A stretch of DNA of 64,000 nucleotides from Halicephalobus mephisto (GCA_009193035.1 SWDT01000017.1:434001-498000), one strand, 5' to 3'. Counted from the stretch's first letter, positions 34,436 to 47,214 are shown. Numbers and translations: made by a program. The notes: generated from the letters alone by a model not told the origin.

Positions 34436-35823
34436 ATGGCAAATAACAATTTGAAAAGAAAAATTGAATTGATTGTATTCAGCTGGAATTGTTTTCCCTT
34501 CATTTGGATGGAGTATTTATAGTAAGGTTAGACGACGGATCAAGAACCAGACAACACCTGACTGTCGCGTACCTGAAAAAGCAACAGAATAACAACATTG
34601 AAAAATCAAGGATAAGCCAATCAGGAACTTGTTGACACCCGTCAGAACAGGAACAAAAGACAAAAAGCAATCGGTCAAAAGACCTCGAGGTCAATTAGGA
34701 AGTTAATTTGTGGAGCTTTTTGACATAAATAACCTAAAAATAAACCAAAATGATGGGAATTTATGAAGAGTTAAAAAAAGGTAAAGAGGAGATCGAAAGC
34801 CGAAAATGAAAACACGAAAAGAACAACAATAAGAAGTAGGTAAAAATAATAATAACTCGAATGATGAAAGGCTAGAACACTCTGGAGATAAAATGAAAAG
34901 ACCTAAAATAAGAGTCGCAAAAATACAACTCGATATAAACAAAAAACAAATCGAATAATAAGAAATTAAATAAAATCAAAGGGAATTTAGGAGAGATATT
35001 GAAAAACCGAGAATTCTAAAATAAAAATAATAAAAAATAATTTGATATAAGCAAAATAAAAATATATCAAATGATAAAGGTTGAGAAAAAAAATCAAAAA
35101 GAATATCGAGAAAATATTAAAAACCAAAATGATAAAAGAAATTAGATAACTTGATATAAACAACTGAAAATAAATAAAAAAAAATCGGAGATTCTAAAAA
35201 TGAAATCGAAGAAAACACGAAAATTACTGGCCTAAAATCAAAAAGAGATAAATAAAATGTAATTGGAAATAAATGAGTAAAAATTAAAATAATAAAACAA
35301 TAAAATTAAAAAGATTCTGAAAACGAAATCGAAGAAAACATGAAAACTACTGGCCTAAAATTAGAAAGAGGAGATAAATAAAATGTAATTGGAAATAAAT
35401 GAGTAAAAATTAAAATAAGTAAAAATTAAAATAATAAAATAATAAAATTAAAAAGATTCTGAAAATGAAATCGAAGAAAACACGAAAATTACTGGCCTAA
35501 AATTAGAAAAAGAAAAATTAACACAAAACAACTACACTGTTATAAATTAGGCCAAATAAATAATTTTTAATTTTAGTTCTAACGGAGAGATCAAAAAGTA
35601 ATTTCAGAAAGACCTCAAAAAGTTTGTCTTACCTGTCCTGGCAGCGCGCGACGGTCGCCAGATCAAGATCGGGAAAAACGATTTAAATCGACGATTTTCT
35701 CTAACTCGCCTGCTTTTCATTGATTTTTTTGTATTTGTTAAATTTTCGTATTTTTCTGAATAAAAAATGTAAAATTCGTAAAAATTTTATATGAAAATTA
35801 ATTTTTAGGTGATTCCAAGTGCA
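34436..35823. repeat. Intergenic A-rich region with tandem units at 34990-35520
   Basis: Between the divergent HSP20 and TAC-1 genes. A unit of about 124-142 bp with ACTGGCCTAAAAT, ATAAATAAAATGTAATTGGA and AAATCGAAGAAAACACGAAA recurs, with anchors at 35225, 35349 and 35491. The remaining sequence is A-rich filler; a GC-richer patch at 35625-35700 may be the TAC-1 promoter or 5' leader. Confidence 0.65.
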
Positions 35824-38061
35824 ATGAATTCGACTTTTACGCTTTCTAAAGACGAAAAGTAAGACTTAAAAGTTATTTCGAAATGACTAAATTTTCCAGA
35901 TTGCCATCGGATGTAGATGTCCAAACCAAGCCGGAAGAAGGTGTTAATAATGATACTACTACAATTCTGAAAAATTCCGAAAATGAAACAGCTGATCCTG
36001 AATCAAACGACGCCAGTCTTCCTGGTTCATCCTTCGAATCGTGAGTTTTAATTTTTTAATTTTTTAATGTATGTTTCTATATAAAAAACGTCAGATTCCC
36101 TTTGATGGGATAATTTAAGTGTTAGTTATGAATTTTTTATATTTTTTCATATAATTGTTACCTTTGATTTTCGACGTAGACTTGTACACTCCATATATCC
36201 CGATTCGGATGTTTCTAGATCCATCTATTCATAATATAATTCCATAAAATTAGTTATGATGTCATGAAATCACGAAATGCCCTGCAGAATCGGGAATTTT
36301 AGGCTACTTTGATTTCTAAAAACTTTCAGAATTCTCTATCGAGACAAATTCGTAATTATGTTGATTTCTTACTTTCATAATAATATGACAGGTAAAATTG
36401 CCTGTTTTTGAGGACGATTCTGATATTATGATTTTCTCTGTTCGTTATTACTGTCATACTCTTTAATCCAGAAACGTGAACAGAAACTTTTATATCTTGT
36501 CTTAATTCAGAAGTTTCTAAATCTAGAGGGATATAATTCCACAAATTTACGAAATCACGGAAAGCCGAAATTTTAAGCAATTGTAGTTTTTAAAAAATTC
36601 CAGAAAATTTCCTAGATACAATTTAATAAAAATACTAGTTTTTTATTTTCACAGTAATACGGTCATCTTTTTAGAAATCCTGGTCTCGAAGAAGCAAAGG
36701 AATCTGCTGGAAATGAGCTGAATAACACGATGGTTCTTGAAGCCCGGGCATTGAACGAGAGTTATACTGTCGCTCCTAGTGTTCCTGAATCCGACCAGAA
36801 GGAAAATAATCAAAGACATCATGTTCGTCGGAACACTATTACTCTTGAAGCTGGTGGAATCAATAAGGAACTCTCCGATGTGATCAAGGAAATTGTCGAA
36901 TCTAATCCTTCAGATTTGCAAGCTGCTTTGACGGAGAAATTAACAGCTTTCGCCGTGCAGAAGGAAGAAGAATGGAAGGACAATTATGATAAAGTTGTAG
37001 CTAAATCCAATGCTCAAATGGAAATGAAATTGTCGTTTGTAATGACTGAAACAGAAAAAGAAGCCCCAAAGGATACTACTTTTTTACTTCCTGCTAATTC
37101 TCATGTTAATCTTCAAATGGAACAAGCAATGAGAGAAAGAGATCAATTTAAAGATCAAATCTACACGACTATGCGGACTGTCAACGAACAAGCGAAACAA
37201 CACGAATTTTTTATGGAAAAAAGTCAACGATATGAAAAAGAATTGGAAAATTTAAGAACTGAACAAAAAATGTTGGAAGACAGTATTATCGAAACTCATA
37301 ATCGTTACAATGCTCTGTTGAAAGAAGCTGAACAACATGCTATTGAGTAAGTGTAATTTTTTAAATAATTTTTTGCAAAGGAATAATCTCTCTTGGAGGT
37401 TACTGTAGTGTTAATTATAATTTTCTAAACGTCTATCAATTTTGTACGTAATTGTTAATTTTCAAAAATTGTTTTTTATCTTATGTGGCCCTAATCTAAG
37501 AACGAAATTTTGTCTAAGATGGATGTAGTTTTAAAGAAATTGATTATGAAAGCTTAGAAAGCTGAGTAATGACTGTCACGTAAAACTACAATTGTAACAT
37601 AGGCTACTTTAAGTTTTAAAAGCTGAAAATTGGTGTCGAAATAATTTCGTAATGATAATTTTTGGTTTTTAAAAGTATAACTTTACAGGATAGAAGAAAA
37701 TGTTGTTTTAATCAATAAAGAACACGATGAAACTACCATTGCTCTTCGGTATAAAGTTCGGCAACAAGAATTGAAACTTAAATCTCTCACCAGTATGGTA
37801 GAATCATTAACAAATGAAAAAAATGAATTAATTGAAATGTGTGATGGATTAGTTGCTGAAGTTGACAAGAAAAACATGGAAATGTTGGATGAAATGGAAC
37901 AAGAACACTATCATGAACAACTTGATAGTATTGTTTATCCGTCGTTGACGAATGAAGGAGATGGAATTGAAGATGAAGCTTTTGTTGATGCTGAAAGTGA
38001 ATTAACAACCCCTGAATCTACGAAACAGATTTCGCAAAATGATGATCTTGGAGGTTTTTAG
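35824..38061 (+). CDS. tac-1: TACC-domain protein (TAC-1), centrosomal microtubule regulator
   Basis: TACC proteins recruit XMAP215/ZYG-9 to centrosomes and promote microtubule growth. Exons 35824-35858, 35900-36040, 36675-37345 and 37689-38061, about 406 residues. The N-terminal part is acidic and disordered (DVDVQTKPEEGVNNDTTT). A short conserved-looking stretch is RRNTITLEAGGINKEL. From EQAMRERDQFKDQI to LTNEKNELIEMCDGLVAEVD the protein is continuous coiled coil, and the last block matches the end of the TACC domain (LTxICDDLIxK in vertebrates). The C-terminus after it is acidic (NEGDGIEDEAFVDAE). An AAxTGATGTTG-type repeat is absent. The stop is 60 bp from that of the convergent bZIP gene. 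Confidence 0.85.
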
Positions 38062-38121
38062 AATGTTATTCGGGTGATATGCTAATATTGTGCCTTTCGT
38101 GTGGAGAATATGGTCAAATTT

Positions 38122-39467
38122 TTATTCTTTATTTTTGGGCTTGTTTTTGCAATGAGGAACCAATTGTTGCAAAATTCTAAGTTCGGTTTCAATTAAATAT
38201 TTTTGTCTGAAAAAAGAAATTAAATGATAAAATATTAGAATTAACTTACTGACTAAGTTGGTTGTACTTTTGTCTTTCTTTTTCTAAGGCTATACAAGTG
38301 TCTATTTCTAATTGTTTGTTTTTTTCACGACATTTTCTAACGGCAGCATTATTTCTGTTACGTCGTTCGATGTATCGGGGATCTGGATTATATCCGGGAA
38401 AACTGAAAGGAGATCGAAGTGGACTGGAACTTGGACCTGAAGTAGACTGTAATGATGTGGATGAATCTGTTCTTGTTATTCGTCGATAAGGATGAAATGA
38501 TGGATGAAATTTTGATGAAAATTTTAATGTTGTGGTGAATTCTCTGGAATACTGTGCAAATATTGAGGGAGATGATGAAGTTGTTGGAACTGGAAAATTA
38601 GAATTGTTAAAAATTGTTAAAATTAAAATTTTTAAAAATATTAAAATTAGAATTTTTAAAAATTGTTAAAATTAAAATTTTTAAAAATTGTTAAAATTAG
38701 AATTTTTAAAAATTGTTAAAATTAAAATTTTTAAAAATTGTTAAAATTAAAATTTTTAAAAATTGTAAAAATTAGAATTTTTAAAAATTGTTAAAATTAA
38801 AATTTTTAAAAATATTAAAATTAGAATTTTTAAAAATATTAAAATTAGAATTATTTAATTTTTAATGAAATTTCAATTTTTTTTTAATTTAAAAAATTCC
38901 GTAAAAATTTTAATTTTTGAATTCAGAAAATTTTCAGAATTCTGGAAATTAAAAAAAAAGTAATTTATTCAAAAATTTCTCAGATTTCCATAAAATTGAA
39001 AAAACTAGAATCTTCATCAAATTCTGGAAAATTTCAGAATTCTACAATTTTCTAAAATTTTTATGATTCTAAAAAAAATTAGAAACTTTATTTTTAAAGA
39101 TTTCGAAATTTTTTAATTTTACAAAATTTCAGAAGTTTTTAAAAATTTTATTAATTTTAAAAAATTTCAGAAATTTTTGATTAAATTTTTAATTTCACAA
39201 AATTTCAGAAGTTTTTAGAAATATTTAATTCCTAAATTACGGTATTTTCGCTACATAAATATTAATAATAATATTTTAATAAAAATTGTACTAGATTTAA
39301 AATACAAAATTTATTGAATAATGAATTTCAAACTTACTTTGGGCACTGGTTGCCGCAGGAAAAGAAGTAATCAACGACGAACAAGTGGGAATTTCGTCAG
39401 TATGGCCTGGATCAGATTTGCTCTGACCGGATTCCGACAATCCTGGTTTCCACGTATCTCCAGACAT
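38122..39467 (-). CDS. bZIP transcription factor, C/EBP-like
   Basis: Exons 39467-39338, 38589-38250 and 38206-38122 sum to 555 bp, giving 184 residues. The N-terminal two thirds are Ser/Thr/Pro-rich (PTTSSSPSIFAQYS, STSLQSTSGPSSSPLRSP). The basic region is YIERRNRNNAAVRKCREKNK, with the NNxAVRKxR signature of the C/EBP group (Asn, Ala-Val and Arg positions; Cys takes the usual Ser). It is followed by a zipper through IALEKERQKYNQLSQQ to LIETELRILQQLV. The small size and C-terminal bZIP match nematode CEBP/ZIP factors. Intron 1 is 748 bp and mostly a 25-bp minisatellite. Which C. elegans member is orthologous cannot be told from here. Confidence 0.82.
38595..38860. repeat. Minisatellite, unit about 25 bp
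   Basis: About ten copies of TTAAAATTAAAATTTTTAAA plus AATTG, alternating TTAAAATTA and TTAAAATTAG forms, in intron 1 of the bZIP gene. Confidence 0.85.
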
Positions 39468-39575
39468 CTGTATTTGTCCGAAAATAAAAATCAGACATCT
39501 GTTTCGAATTTTGTTTATCCAAGCTCTTTTAGGATAAAATTAAATTTGAAAAAAATATAAAAGGACATTTAACTC

Positions 39576-39713
39576 TTAGATATCCAGAATTGTCCTACAT
39601 GAACCTAAAAGTACACCTTCTGTGCCGGGACAAACTTGATAGCTCCACCTTGGTCTAGACTGGCAGAGCCTCAGGCAGCACTGTGTATCTTTACTGTGGA
39701 CTTTTAGCTCTGC
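39576..39713 (-). other. Candidate isolated cysteine-containing exon
   Basis: A GC-richer island with a minus-strand frame that starts after GTTAG and reads AELKVHSKDTQCCLRLCQSR, then YQVCPGTEGVLLGSC, to TAA at 39576. The 46 codons include five Cys. A matching signal-peptide exon upstream was not found. It may be a remnant of a small secreted protein gene like the one nested at 42264-43309. Confidence 0.25.
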
Positions 39714-39984
39714 CTAACGACCGGTCATTTTTGAGTAAATTGAAAAATGAAAAATGTCAACAACATTGTCGAAAGTACAGTTGTCTAAAAGGGAAAAATT
39801 AATTTCGAAATAAAAACAAAAAAATTTTAACTTTATTTTACCAAAGTTGAACATCAAATTCCGAGTTTTCGTGTTAAGACAACTTTCGTTGATTTTCTTC
39901 AAAAAATGTTTTAGGTAGATTGATGATTAAGATTTATTTTGATTTTTTAAATCAAAACTTGATTTATAAGTTGTGTTTTGTCAC

Positions 39985-40840
39985 GAAAAGTCCAAATTTT
40001 GATGTTGAACTTTGATGATTAATTTTAAAGATTAACTTTGATGATTAACTTTGATGAACAACTTTGAAGATTAACTTTGAAGATTAACTTTGATGATTAA
40101 TTTTGAAGATTAACTTTGATGCCGAACTTGAATGACCAACTTCGACCTCAAACTTCGACCTCAAAATTTGACCTCAAAATTTGATTATCAACTTTAACTA
40201 GCAATTTTGATCTCAAACTTTAGCATCCAACTTCAACCTTAAACTTTGATGTCGAACTTTGATGATCAACTTTGACCTCTAACTTTGATGGTTAACTTTG
40301 GTAAAATAAAACACTGTTTTTGTCGGATTTTTTTGAATATTTTTCATATATAACTTTCAATCTTTTAAAATGGATGGAAATATTTGTATTTTACATATCT
40401 TAATTCAGAAATTTCTAAATTTATCCAGATGAAACATAATCAAACATTAATTATGAAATAACTAAAAAATCAAAAATTTCAGAATACTGTAGTTTCTAAA
40501 AACTCGTGTTGAGACTAATTTGTAAAAAAATTTAAAAATGATTTTTTATATTTTGGTGATTACGAAATAACTAAAAAATCAAGAATTTCAGAATACTGTA
40601 GTTTTTAAAAACTCGTGTTGAGACTATTTTTTAAAAAAATTTAAAAATGATTTTTTATATTTTGGTGATTACGAAATAATTATAAAAATCAAGAATTTCA
40701 GATTACTGTAGTTTCTAAAAATTCGTGTTGAGACTAATTTGTAAAAAACTTTAAAAATGATTTTTTATATTTTGCTGATTACGAAATAATTATAAAAATC
40801 AAGAATTTTAGATTACTGTAGTTTCTAAAAATTCCCACTA
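39985..40840. repeat. Two tandem arrays (AACTTTGATGATT units; then a 110-bp unit)
   Basis: From about 39985 to 40310 a short TTAACTTTGATGATT/GACCTCAAACTT unit varies repeatedly. From about 40440 to 40840 a 110-bp unit with ACTGTAGTTTCTAAAAACTC, GTGTTGAGACTA, TTTAAAAATGATTTTTTATA and TGATTACGAAATAA occurs four times; the ACTGTA anchors lie near 40484, 40594, 40704 and 40814. Confidence 0.8.
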
Positions 40841-40970
40841 GGACTATTTTGTAAAAATAATTATTTCTAATTTTTATAATTTTACAAATTACACAGGCAC
40901 GTAATGCGTTTAAAATAATTAATTAAAAAAAATTTTTTTTAAAATGCCAAATTTTTGGATTTTTGAATTT

Positions 40971-43560
40971 TTAGACGATTTTCGAACTTCGAGTACTGGA
41001 AATTTTGAGGAGTTCTTCGGCGACGGATCCGTGGCCGTTTCTGATTAGAGCATCAGTAAGGGGTCCGAGCCAGTGGTTCTTGGTCTTGAGAAGACAAATG
41101 AGTTTGTCCAGTTGATCAGACGGTTGTTCCTGAAAAGAAAATTTTTATTTTTTTCTGCAACAAAAAACCTTTTTTAAAAATTTTTTATCATTATAGTTAT
41201 TTTCGGTTTTTGCAACGAAAAATTTCTTAAAACGAAAATTTCACTTTTTCTCAGAATGAAAATTTTTCTTTTTTCTTACAACGAAAATTCCACTTTTTTC
41301 TCTTACAGCGAAAATTTCACTTTTATCTCTTACAACGAAAATTTCAGTTTTTCTCAGAACGAAAATTTTTCTTTTTCTCACAGCGAAAATTTCACTTTTA
41401 TCTCTTACAACGAAAATTCCACTTTTCTCTTACAACGAAAATTTCACTTTTTCTCAGAATGAAAATTTCACTTTTTTCTCACAGCGAAAATTCCACTTTT
41501 TTCTTACAATGAAAATTTCACTTTTTTCTCACAGCGAAAATTTCACTTTTTTCTCTTACAACGAAAATTTCACTTTTTTCTTACAATGAAAATTTTACTT
41601 TTTTCTCACAGCGAAAATTTCACTTTTTTCTCACAGCGAAAATTTCACTTTTATCTCTTACAACGAAAATTCCACTTTTTTCTTACAATGAAAATTTCAC
41701 TTTTTTCTCACAGCGAAAATTTCACTTTTATCTCTTACAATGAAAATTTCACTTTTTCTTATAATAAACATTTCACTTTTTCTCAGAACGAAAATTTCGC
41801 TTTTCTTGCAACGAAAAGTTTTCTTTTTTCTTACAACGAAAACTTTCTTTTTCTCGGAACGAAATATTTTTTTCTCTTGGAATGAAAAAAACTCCTAATG
41901 AATACTTTTTTCAATTTCTTGGTGAAAATTTTCTTTGACAAAAAAAATTACTTTTTAAGAAACTAATAATTGCTCCTTTTTGTATCTCTCCCAACTGCCG
42001 TGAAATCTTATTTCCTAAATGCTATAATTACGATACAAATGTTCGAGAATAAAAGTGTGACATTTATTCTATTAGTTCAGTCCCTCGTAATATTTGGAAT
42101 CCAATTTTATCCAGATACAGGTGCTGTTGCGCAAACACGAAGGTGACCAAAAAGTCCATCAAGGGACTTTGACGAAAATTGAACAAACATTCGTCATTCT
42201 TCGTCTCCAGAAAAATTTAATCTTTCAAAATTGAATATTTTTCGTTTTTGATAAATTTTAAAAATGAATTTTTTTATTTTGTTTTTTATTTTTTTCGAAA
42301 TTGAATGTTTCGGAATGTCTTTGATCGAATATTTTCAAAAATTAAAAGAATTAAAATTAATAAATAAATATTCAAAAAATGCATTTAAAATTAAAAAAAT
42401 TGTGGATTTTTCGAAGTTTTCATCCATCGAAAAAGTTAATTTTCAAAGGTCAAGTAAGGTCAGTCTGGCCCCCCTTGAACCCCAACCTTGGCAGAAGAGG
42501 CCCTTGTGTCGAAATCTGATCCGAAATTGCAAATCCGATGTTTTTTGCGAATCTAGATTGGTAAGATTACGGTATTTTCAAAAATACTACTATCCAAAAA
42601 TTTAAAAAATAAATTTTAAGGATTTTTAAAAATAAATTTTTTTAATTTTTAGAATTTTAAAAATGATTTTTAAGAATTTTTAAAAATAAATTTCTTTAAT
42701 TTTTAGAATTATTTAAAATACTACTACCCAAAAAATTTAAAAAATAAATTTCCTTAATTTTTAGAATTACTTAAAATATTATTATCCAAAAATTTTTAAA
42801 AATAAATTTCTTCAATTTTAAAAATTTTAAAAATGATTTTTAAGAATTTTTAAAAATAAATTTCCTTAATTTTTAGAATTATTTAAAATTGAAAATTTTC
42901 GAAATTTTAAAATTATTTAAGATTGAAAATTCTTAAAAATTTAAAATCGAAAATTCTTAAAAATTTCAAAATTATTTAAGATTAAAAATTCTCAAAAATT
43001 TCAAAATATTTAAAATTAAGGAATTTCAAAATTATTTAAGATTGAAAATTCTCAAAAATTTAAAAATATTTAAAATTGAAAATTTTAATTTCTAAAATAA
43101 TAATATTGAATTCGTAGCTCTGCCAGTCCTATCCAGAGACCACCTGGTGCTGCGCCCCGAAGTACAGGTTCTGTCCCCCAAGTGAATTCATAGAAATCCA
43201 ATGCAAAAAATCACGACCGGTCAGCTGGTGTACTACGGACTCTGATTGCCACCCGACCCCGACCAGGAGGTGTTGTCCGACAATTTGCAAATATAATATT
43301 TGTCTTTAAATAAAATTTAAAAATTACTGTAATTTAATTTTTTATTTTTAATAATTTAGTAATTTCGAAAATCTTACTTGAGAATAAACAAGGGCCATGT
43401 CGGCGGTGTTCAGGACATGTCTGGCCACGAGGAGAGGGACCAGGTCCCTCGGGTCGACGCTGGCCAGTCTCGACCTCAGGAGCTCCAGATTCCCGGCCTG
43501 TTCCGCTCTGATGTCAGCCAGGGATCTGGAAAGAGGAACTCCGCTCGGATTTGGTGTCAT
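40971..43560 (-). CDS. CARD-only protein
   Basis: A 113-residue protein from exons 43560-43378 and 41129-40971, phase 0. The helices and loops follow the caspase-recruitment pattern: AGNLELLRSRLASVDPRDLV, PLLVARHVLNTADMALVYSQ, then SDQLDKLICLLKTKNHWLGP and LTDALIRNGHGSVAEELLKI. CED-3 and CED-4 have the comparable ...VLN... and ...GPLID/ALRSTGH..LAEVL elements at their N-termini. Here a short Ser-rich tail (SSTRSSKIV) and stop follow, so the protein is a stand-alone CARD of the kind that modulates apoptosome or inflammasome assembly by homotypic binding. The 2.2-kb intron contains a minisatellite and, on the opposite strand, another gene. Exons have high G+C relative to the intron. Confidence 0.68.
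41225..41890. repeat. Minisatellite, unit about 24-30 bp, about 25 copies
   Basis: Long array of CTTACAACGAAAATTTCACT plus TTTTTCT with CACAGCG and CAGAACG variants, inside the CARD gene intron. Open frames through it (NENFTFISY repeats) are by-products of the repeat. Confidence 0.9.
42264..43309 (+). CDS. Secreted cysteine-rich, WAP-like protein nested in the CARD gene intron
   Basis: Two exons, 42264-42560 and 43118-43309, phase 0 (GTAAGA donor, TTCGTAG acceptor), give 162 residues. The start MNFFILFFIFFEIECFG is a signal peptide. A basic linker follows (KNAFKIKKIVDFSKF), then a Cys-rich half: RPLCRNLIRNCKSDVFCESR, LCQSYPETTWCCAPKYRFCP, and WCTTDSDCHPTPTRRCCPTI with CKYNICL. The last block has the D-x-D-C...CC...C...C spacing of WAP/four-disulfide-core domains, which are often protease inhibitors or antimicrobials; full WAP assignment is inference. 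AATAAA overlaps the stop region at about 43310. The whole gene lies in the opposite-strand intron of the CARD gene. Confidence 0.6.
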
Positions 43561-44289
43561 TTCTGAAATTTTAAAATTTTATAGAATTTTTAAAATTTTA
43601 CAGAATTTTTAAAATCACGCAAAATATAAATTTTTCATGAATTTTATAAATTTTAGGAAATTCCAAAATCAAATAAAAAATTTAATTTTTTTAAATCTCA
43701 GAAAATTCTTAATTTTTAAATTTTATTGAAATTTATATAACTATTTTGAATTTTTATAGATATCTTCCAGATTTTTGAAGTTATCAAAATCGAATAAAAA
43801 ATTTAATTTTTTTAAATCTCAGAAAATTCTTAATTTTTAAGAATCAAATAAAAATTTTTAGTTTTTTAAAAATTAAATAAAAAATTTAATTTTTTAAAAA
43901 TCAAATAAAAATTCTTAATTTTTAAAAATTATATAAAAATTTTTATAATTTACAATATAGTGGAATTTTCAGAAGTTTTCATAAATATAAAAGTTTCTAG
44001 ACTCCTTCAGAATCTCAGAAGCTTCTGAAATTTCATAAAAACTTTAATACATGAAATCCCAAGGAAGTTTTTCAAGTTTTTTGACAATTTTGTCAGTTTA
44101 TGAAATTTTTCACAACAGTGACATTTGTCGGAACTTTAGTGTTGTGAAATTTTCCAAAATCTTCCGGAATCTTTCAAAATCACAAAAAAGTTTAAATTTG
44201 TGCAAAAGTTTACAAATTTCTAAATTTTTGTAAAATTTTTAACAAAATTCTAAAATTTCCAAAAATAAAAATTTAAAAATTCTTAATTT

Positions 44290-44635
44290 ATCTCCGGAAA
44301 TTAAAAAGTGATTTTAAATAAACAAAATAGGAAAATCAAAAAGTAATTTTAAATATAAAAAATATCAAAATTAAAAAATAACTTTAAATATAAAAAATAA
44401 GAAAATTAAAAAATAATTTTAAATTTAAAAAATAAGAAAATCAAAAAGTAATTTTAAATATAAAAAATATCAAAATTAAAAAATAACTTTAAATATATAA
44501 AATATCAAAATTAAAAAATAACTTTAAATATAAAAAATAAGAAAATTAAAAAATAATTTTAAATATAAAAAATAAGAAAATTAAAAAGTAATTTTAAATA
44601 TAAAAAATAAGAAAATTAAATCCGACTTTATTTTA
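44290..44635. repeat. Minisatellite, unit about 35-37 bp
   Basis: About nine copies of AAAAAATAACTTTAAATATA with AAAAATAAGAAAATT or AAAATATCAAAATT spacers. The neighbouring stretch 42600-43080 is also an AT-rich degenerate repeat (TTTAAAAATAAATTTC with TTTAATTTTTAGAATTA). Confidence 0.85.
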
Positions 44636-45479
44636 CATATTAAAAAGTTAAAAAAATAATAAAAATGTGATCCATTCGTTCACGAACCCTGAGGGCATGT
44701 TTACAGCTAATTCCAACTTTCTCAAGTTTTATTTTTTTCCGGAAGGAATTTTTGCAGAAAAATTTAGCAGATACCAAAAAAAGTACATTAGAATTTTTTT
44801 TGTTTTTTTTTTGAAAATCATAAAGACCAAATTTCCTTGTGTCCTCCGATTTCAAAGAAATGTGGAAATTTTATAGTTTTTCGCACATTGTTAATAAAAA
44901 ATCAAAAATATTTTTTTTCTGGTCTGGTGAATTTTCGGATAATTGAAATTTATATTTTCATAACCACACAACTATGAAAATTAAGAATTTTTTTATAAAT
45001 TGGTCCTGAGAGGAATTTTTAGAATTTTATAAAAAATAAAAATTTTTAGAATTTCATAAAAAAATAAAAATTCTTAGAATTTTATAAAAAATAAAAATTC
45101 TTAGAATTTCATAAAAAAATAAGAATTTTTAGAATTTCATAAAAAAAATAAGAATTTTTAGAATTTTCTAGAATTCTATAATTTTAAAAATTGGAAAATC
45201 TTCATGAAATGGTCCTGAGAAGAATTTTGCTTTTATAAAAAGTAAGAATTTTTACAGATTAGTTTCGAGAAGAATTTTCAAAACTTTCTAGAATTTTATT
45301 TTTATAAAAATAAATAATTTTTACAAAATGGTTTTGGTACGACTTTTTGGAATTTTCCAGAAACTTAGAATTTCGATTTTAGATGGTTCCAAGACATCCT
45401 TGGAAGCTCTGAAAAAATTTCAAAATAATTCCAGAAATTTTCATTAAATTTTGGAGATTTTAATTAAAAAAATCAAAAA

Positions 45480-45970
45480 TCAAACTTTGACAAAGTGTAA
45501 ATATTCTTGAATTTAAGCCCTTGGCAAAGTGTAAAGATTACTAAATCTAAGCCTTTTCAAAAGTGTAAATATTGCCGAATTTAAACTTTTGGTGAAGTGA
45601 ACATGTTACTAAATTTAAACCTTTGGCGAAATGCGAACCAATGCCAAATTATAATTTTTGGCGAAATGTGAATCAATGCCAAATTATAATTTTGGCGAAA
45701 TGTGAACCAATGCCAAATTATAATTGTTGGCAAAGTGTGAACACTGTCAAATCTAAACTTATGACAAAGTGTGAATATTGCCAAATTATAATTTTTGGCG
45801 AAACGTGAGCATTGCCAAATCTAAACTTTTGGCGAAGTGTGAACCAATGCCAAATCTAAACTTTTGGCGAAGTGTGAACCAATGCCAAATTATAATTTTT
45901 GGTGAAATGTGAACACTGTCAAATCTAAACTTTTGGCAAAGTGTGAATATTGTCAATTACATCGATGTAA
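45480..45970. repeat. TTGGCGAAATGTGAACCAATGCC minisatellite, array 1
   Basis: About 14 copies of a 34-37-bp unit containing GGCGAAATGTGAACCAATGC and CAAATTATAATTTTT. The same family forms array 2 at 47215-47720. Confidence 0.88.
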
Positions 45971-46866
45971 CAAAAAATATTTTTTCAATAATTGTCTCAA
46001 CACGAATTTCCAAATTTGCTTAAAAATTTGAAATCAGAATTTAAAACCGAGAAATTTGAAGTTTCTAGAATGTTCTAGAACTTTTTATAAAATTCACGAA
46101 ATGTACAGTATATTTTATGAGATTTAGGAAAATTCCAGAAATGTCTAAAGAATTTTAATAAAAATAAAATAAAATAATTTTAAAAATATTTTTTTCAAAA
46201 ATAGAGAAAATTTTGCTTTTGGACAACTGGCTTGTTTTTGAATTTGAAGATTTGCAGTTTTAAAAATCATAAACAATAGAGAATTGTAATAAAAATAAAA
46301 AAATTCCAAAATTTCTGTAACAGTCAAAAAGTAATTCAATTTCAATGTTTTTAATTTAAAAAAAAATAAAAATTATTAAAAAAAATAAAATTATTTTAAA
46401 AAAATAAAAATTACTTTAAAAAAATAAAAATTACTTTAAAAAAATTAAAAAATAAATATATTTATAAAATTGTTTCGACACGAATTTTCAATTTTTACAA
46501 AATTCTGGACAGTTTTGAAATTTTAGAAAAATAAAAAATTTTTTATAATAATTTCGAAATTTTCAAAAATAAAGTTTTCATAAAAATTTTTAAATTTTTA
46601 AAAAATAAAAATAATTTCGAAATTTTAGAAAAATAAAAAATTTTTTGTAATAATTTCGAAATTTAAAAAGAAATTTTTTATAATAATTTTGGAATTTTCA
46701 GAATTTTAGAAAACTCTAAAATTTTCGAATTGATTCGATTTTTCATAAATTTTCTAGGTCGATAAAATGAAGAATTTTCAATTTACATTTTTCGGAACGT
46801 TTTTAATCCTCGATCGGGATCTCCGTTTTCCAAAAAAAGCTATTTCTTCCAGAAGGCCATTAAAAT

Positions 46867-47190
46867 TTGCATATTGAGCCAGAAGGCACAAACGGCCATT
46901 CCCGAGAGAAAGAGCCTAAGGCAAAAAAGATATTAGAGAAATTTTGGGTAAGAAATTCAAGAAATAGGATTATTGACAGTTTTTCAAAGAATTGTGTTCC
47001 GTCCGGATTTGGAGTGAAAATTACGAAATCTGATCTTCCGAAAAGCTCAAAGGACTCCTTCGACTGGAAATCCAAGATTGGATCCACTTTAGGCCAATAT
47101 GAAAGAGGAAGTAGATGGATTTTTGGTGTTCACATGATAGTATTACAAAAATTGAAAAAGAAGTTTGAATTTCTCTTATTGACGAAATAG
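46867..47190 (+). other. Candidate coding island, unassigned
   Basis: GC-richer segment with an open plus frame containing EGTNGHSREKEPKAKKILEK, NCVPSGFGVKITKSDLPKSS and LGQYERGSRWIFGVHMIV. The opposite strand is also open. No clear start codon, acceptor or family match. It could be a remnant exon captured between the two minisatellite arrays. Confidence 0.2.
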
Positions 47191-47214
47191 TCACAATATT
47201 AAAATTTAAATCTC

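Noticed and set aside
41256..41885. Two open frames of Asn/Phe/Thr/Ser repeats (NENFTFISY)
   Set aside because: They are the translation of the CAACGAAAATTTCACTTTTT minisatellite and change frame with it.
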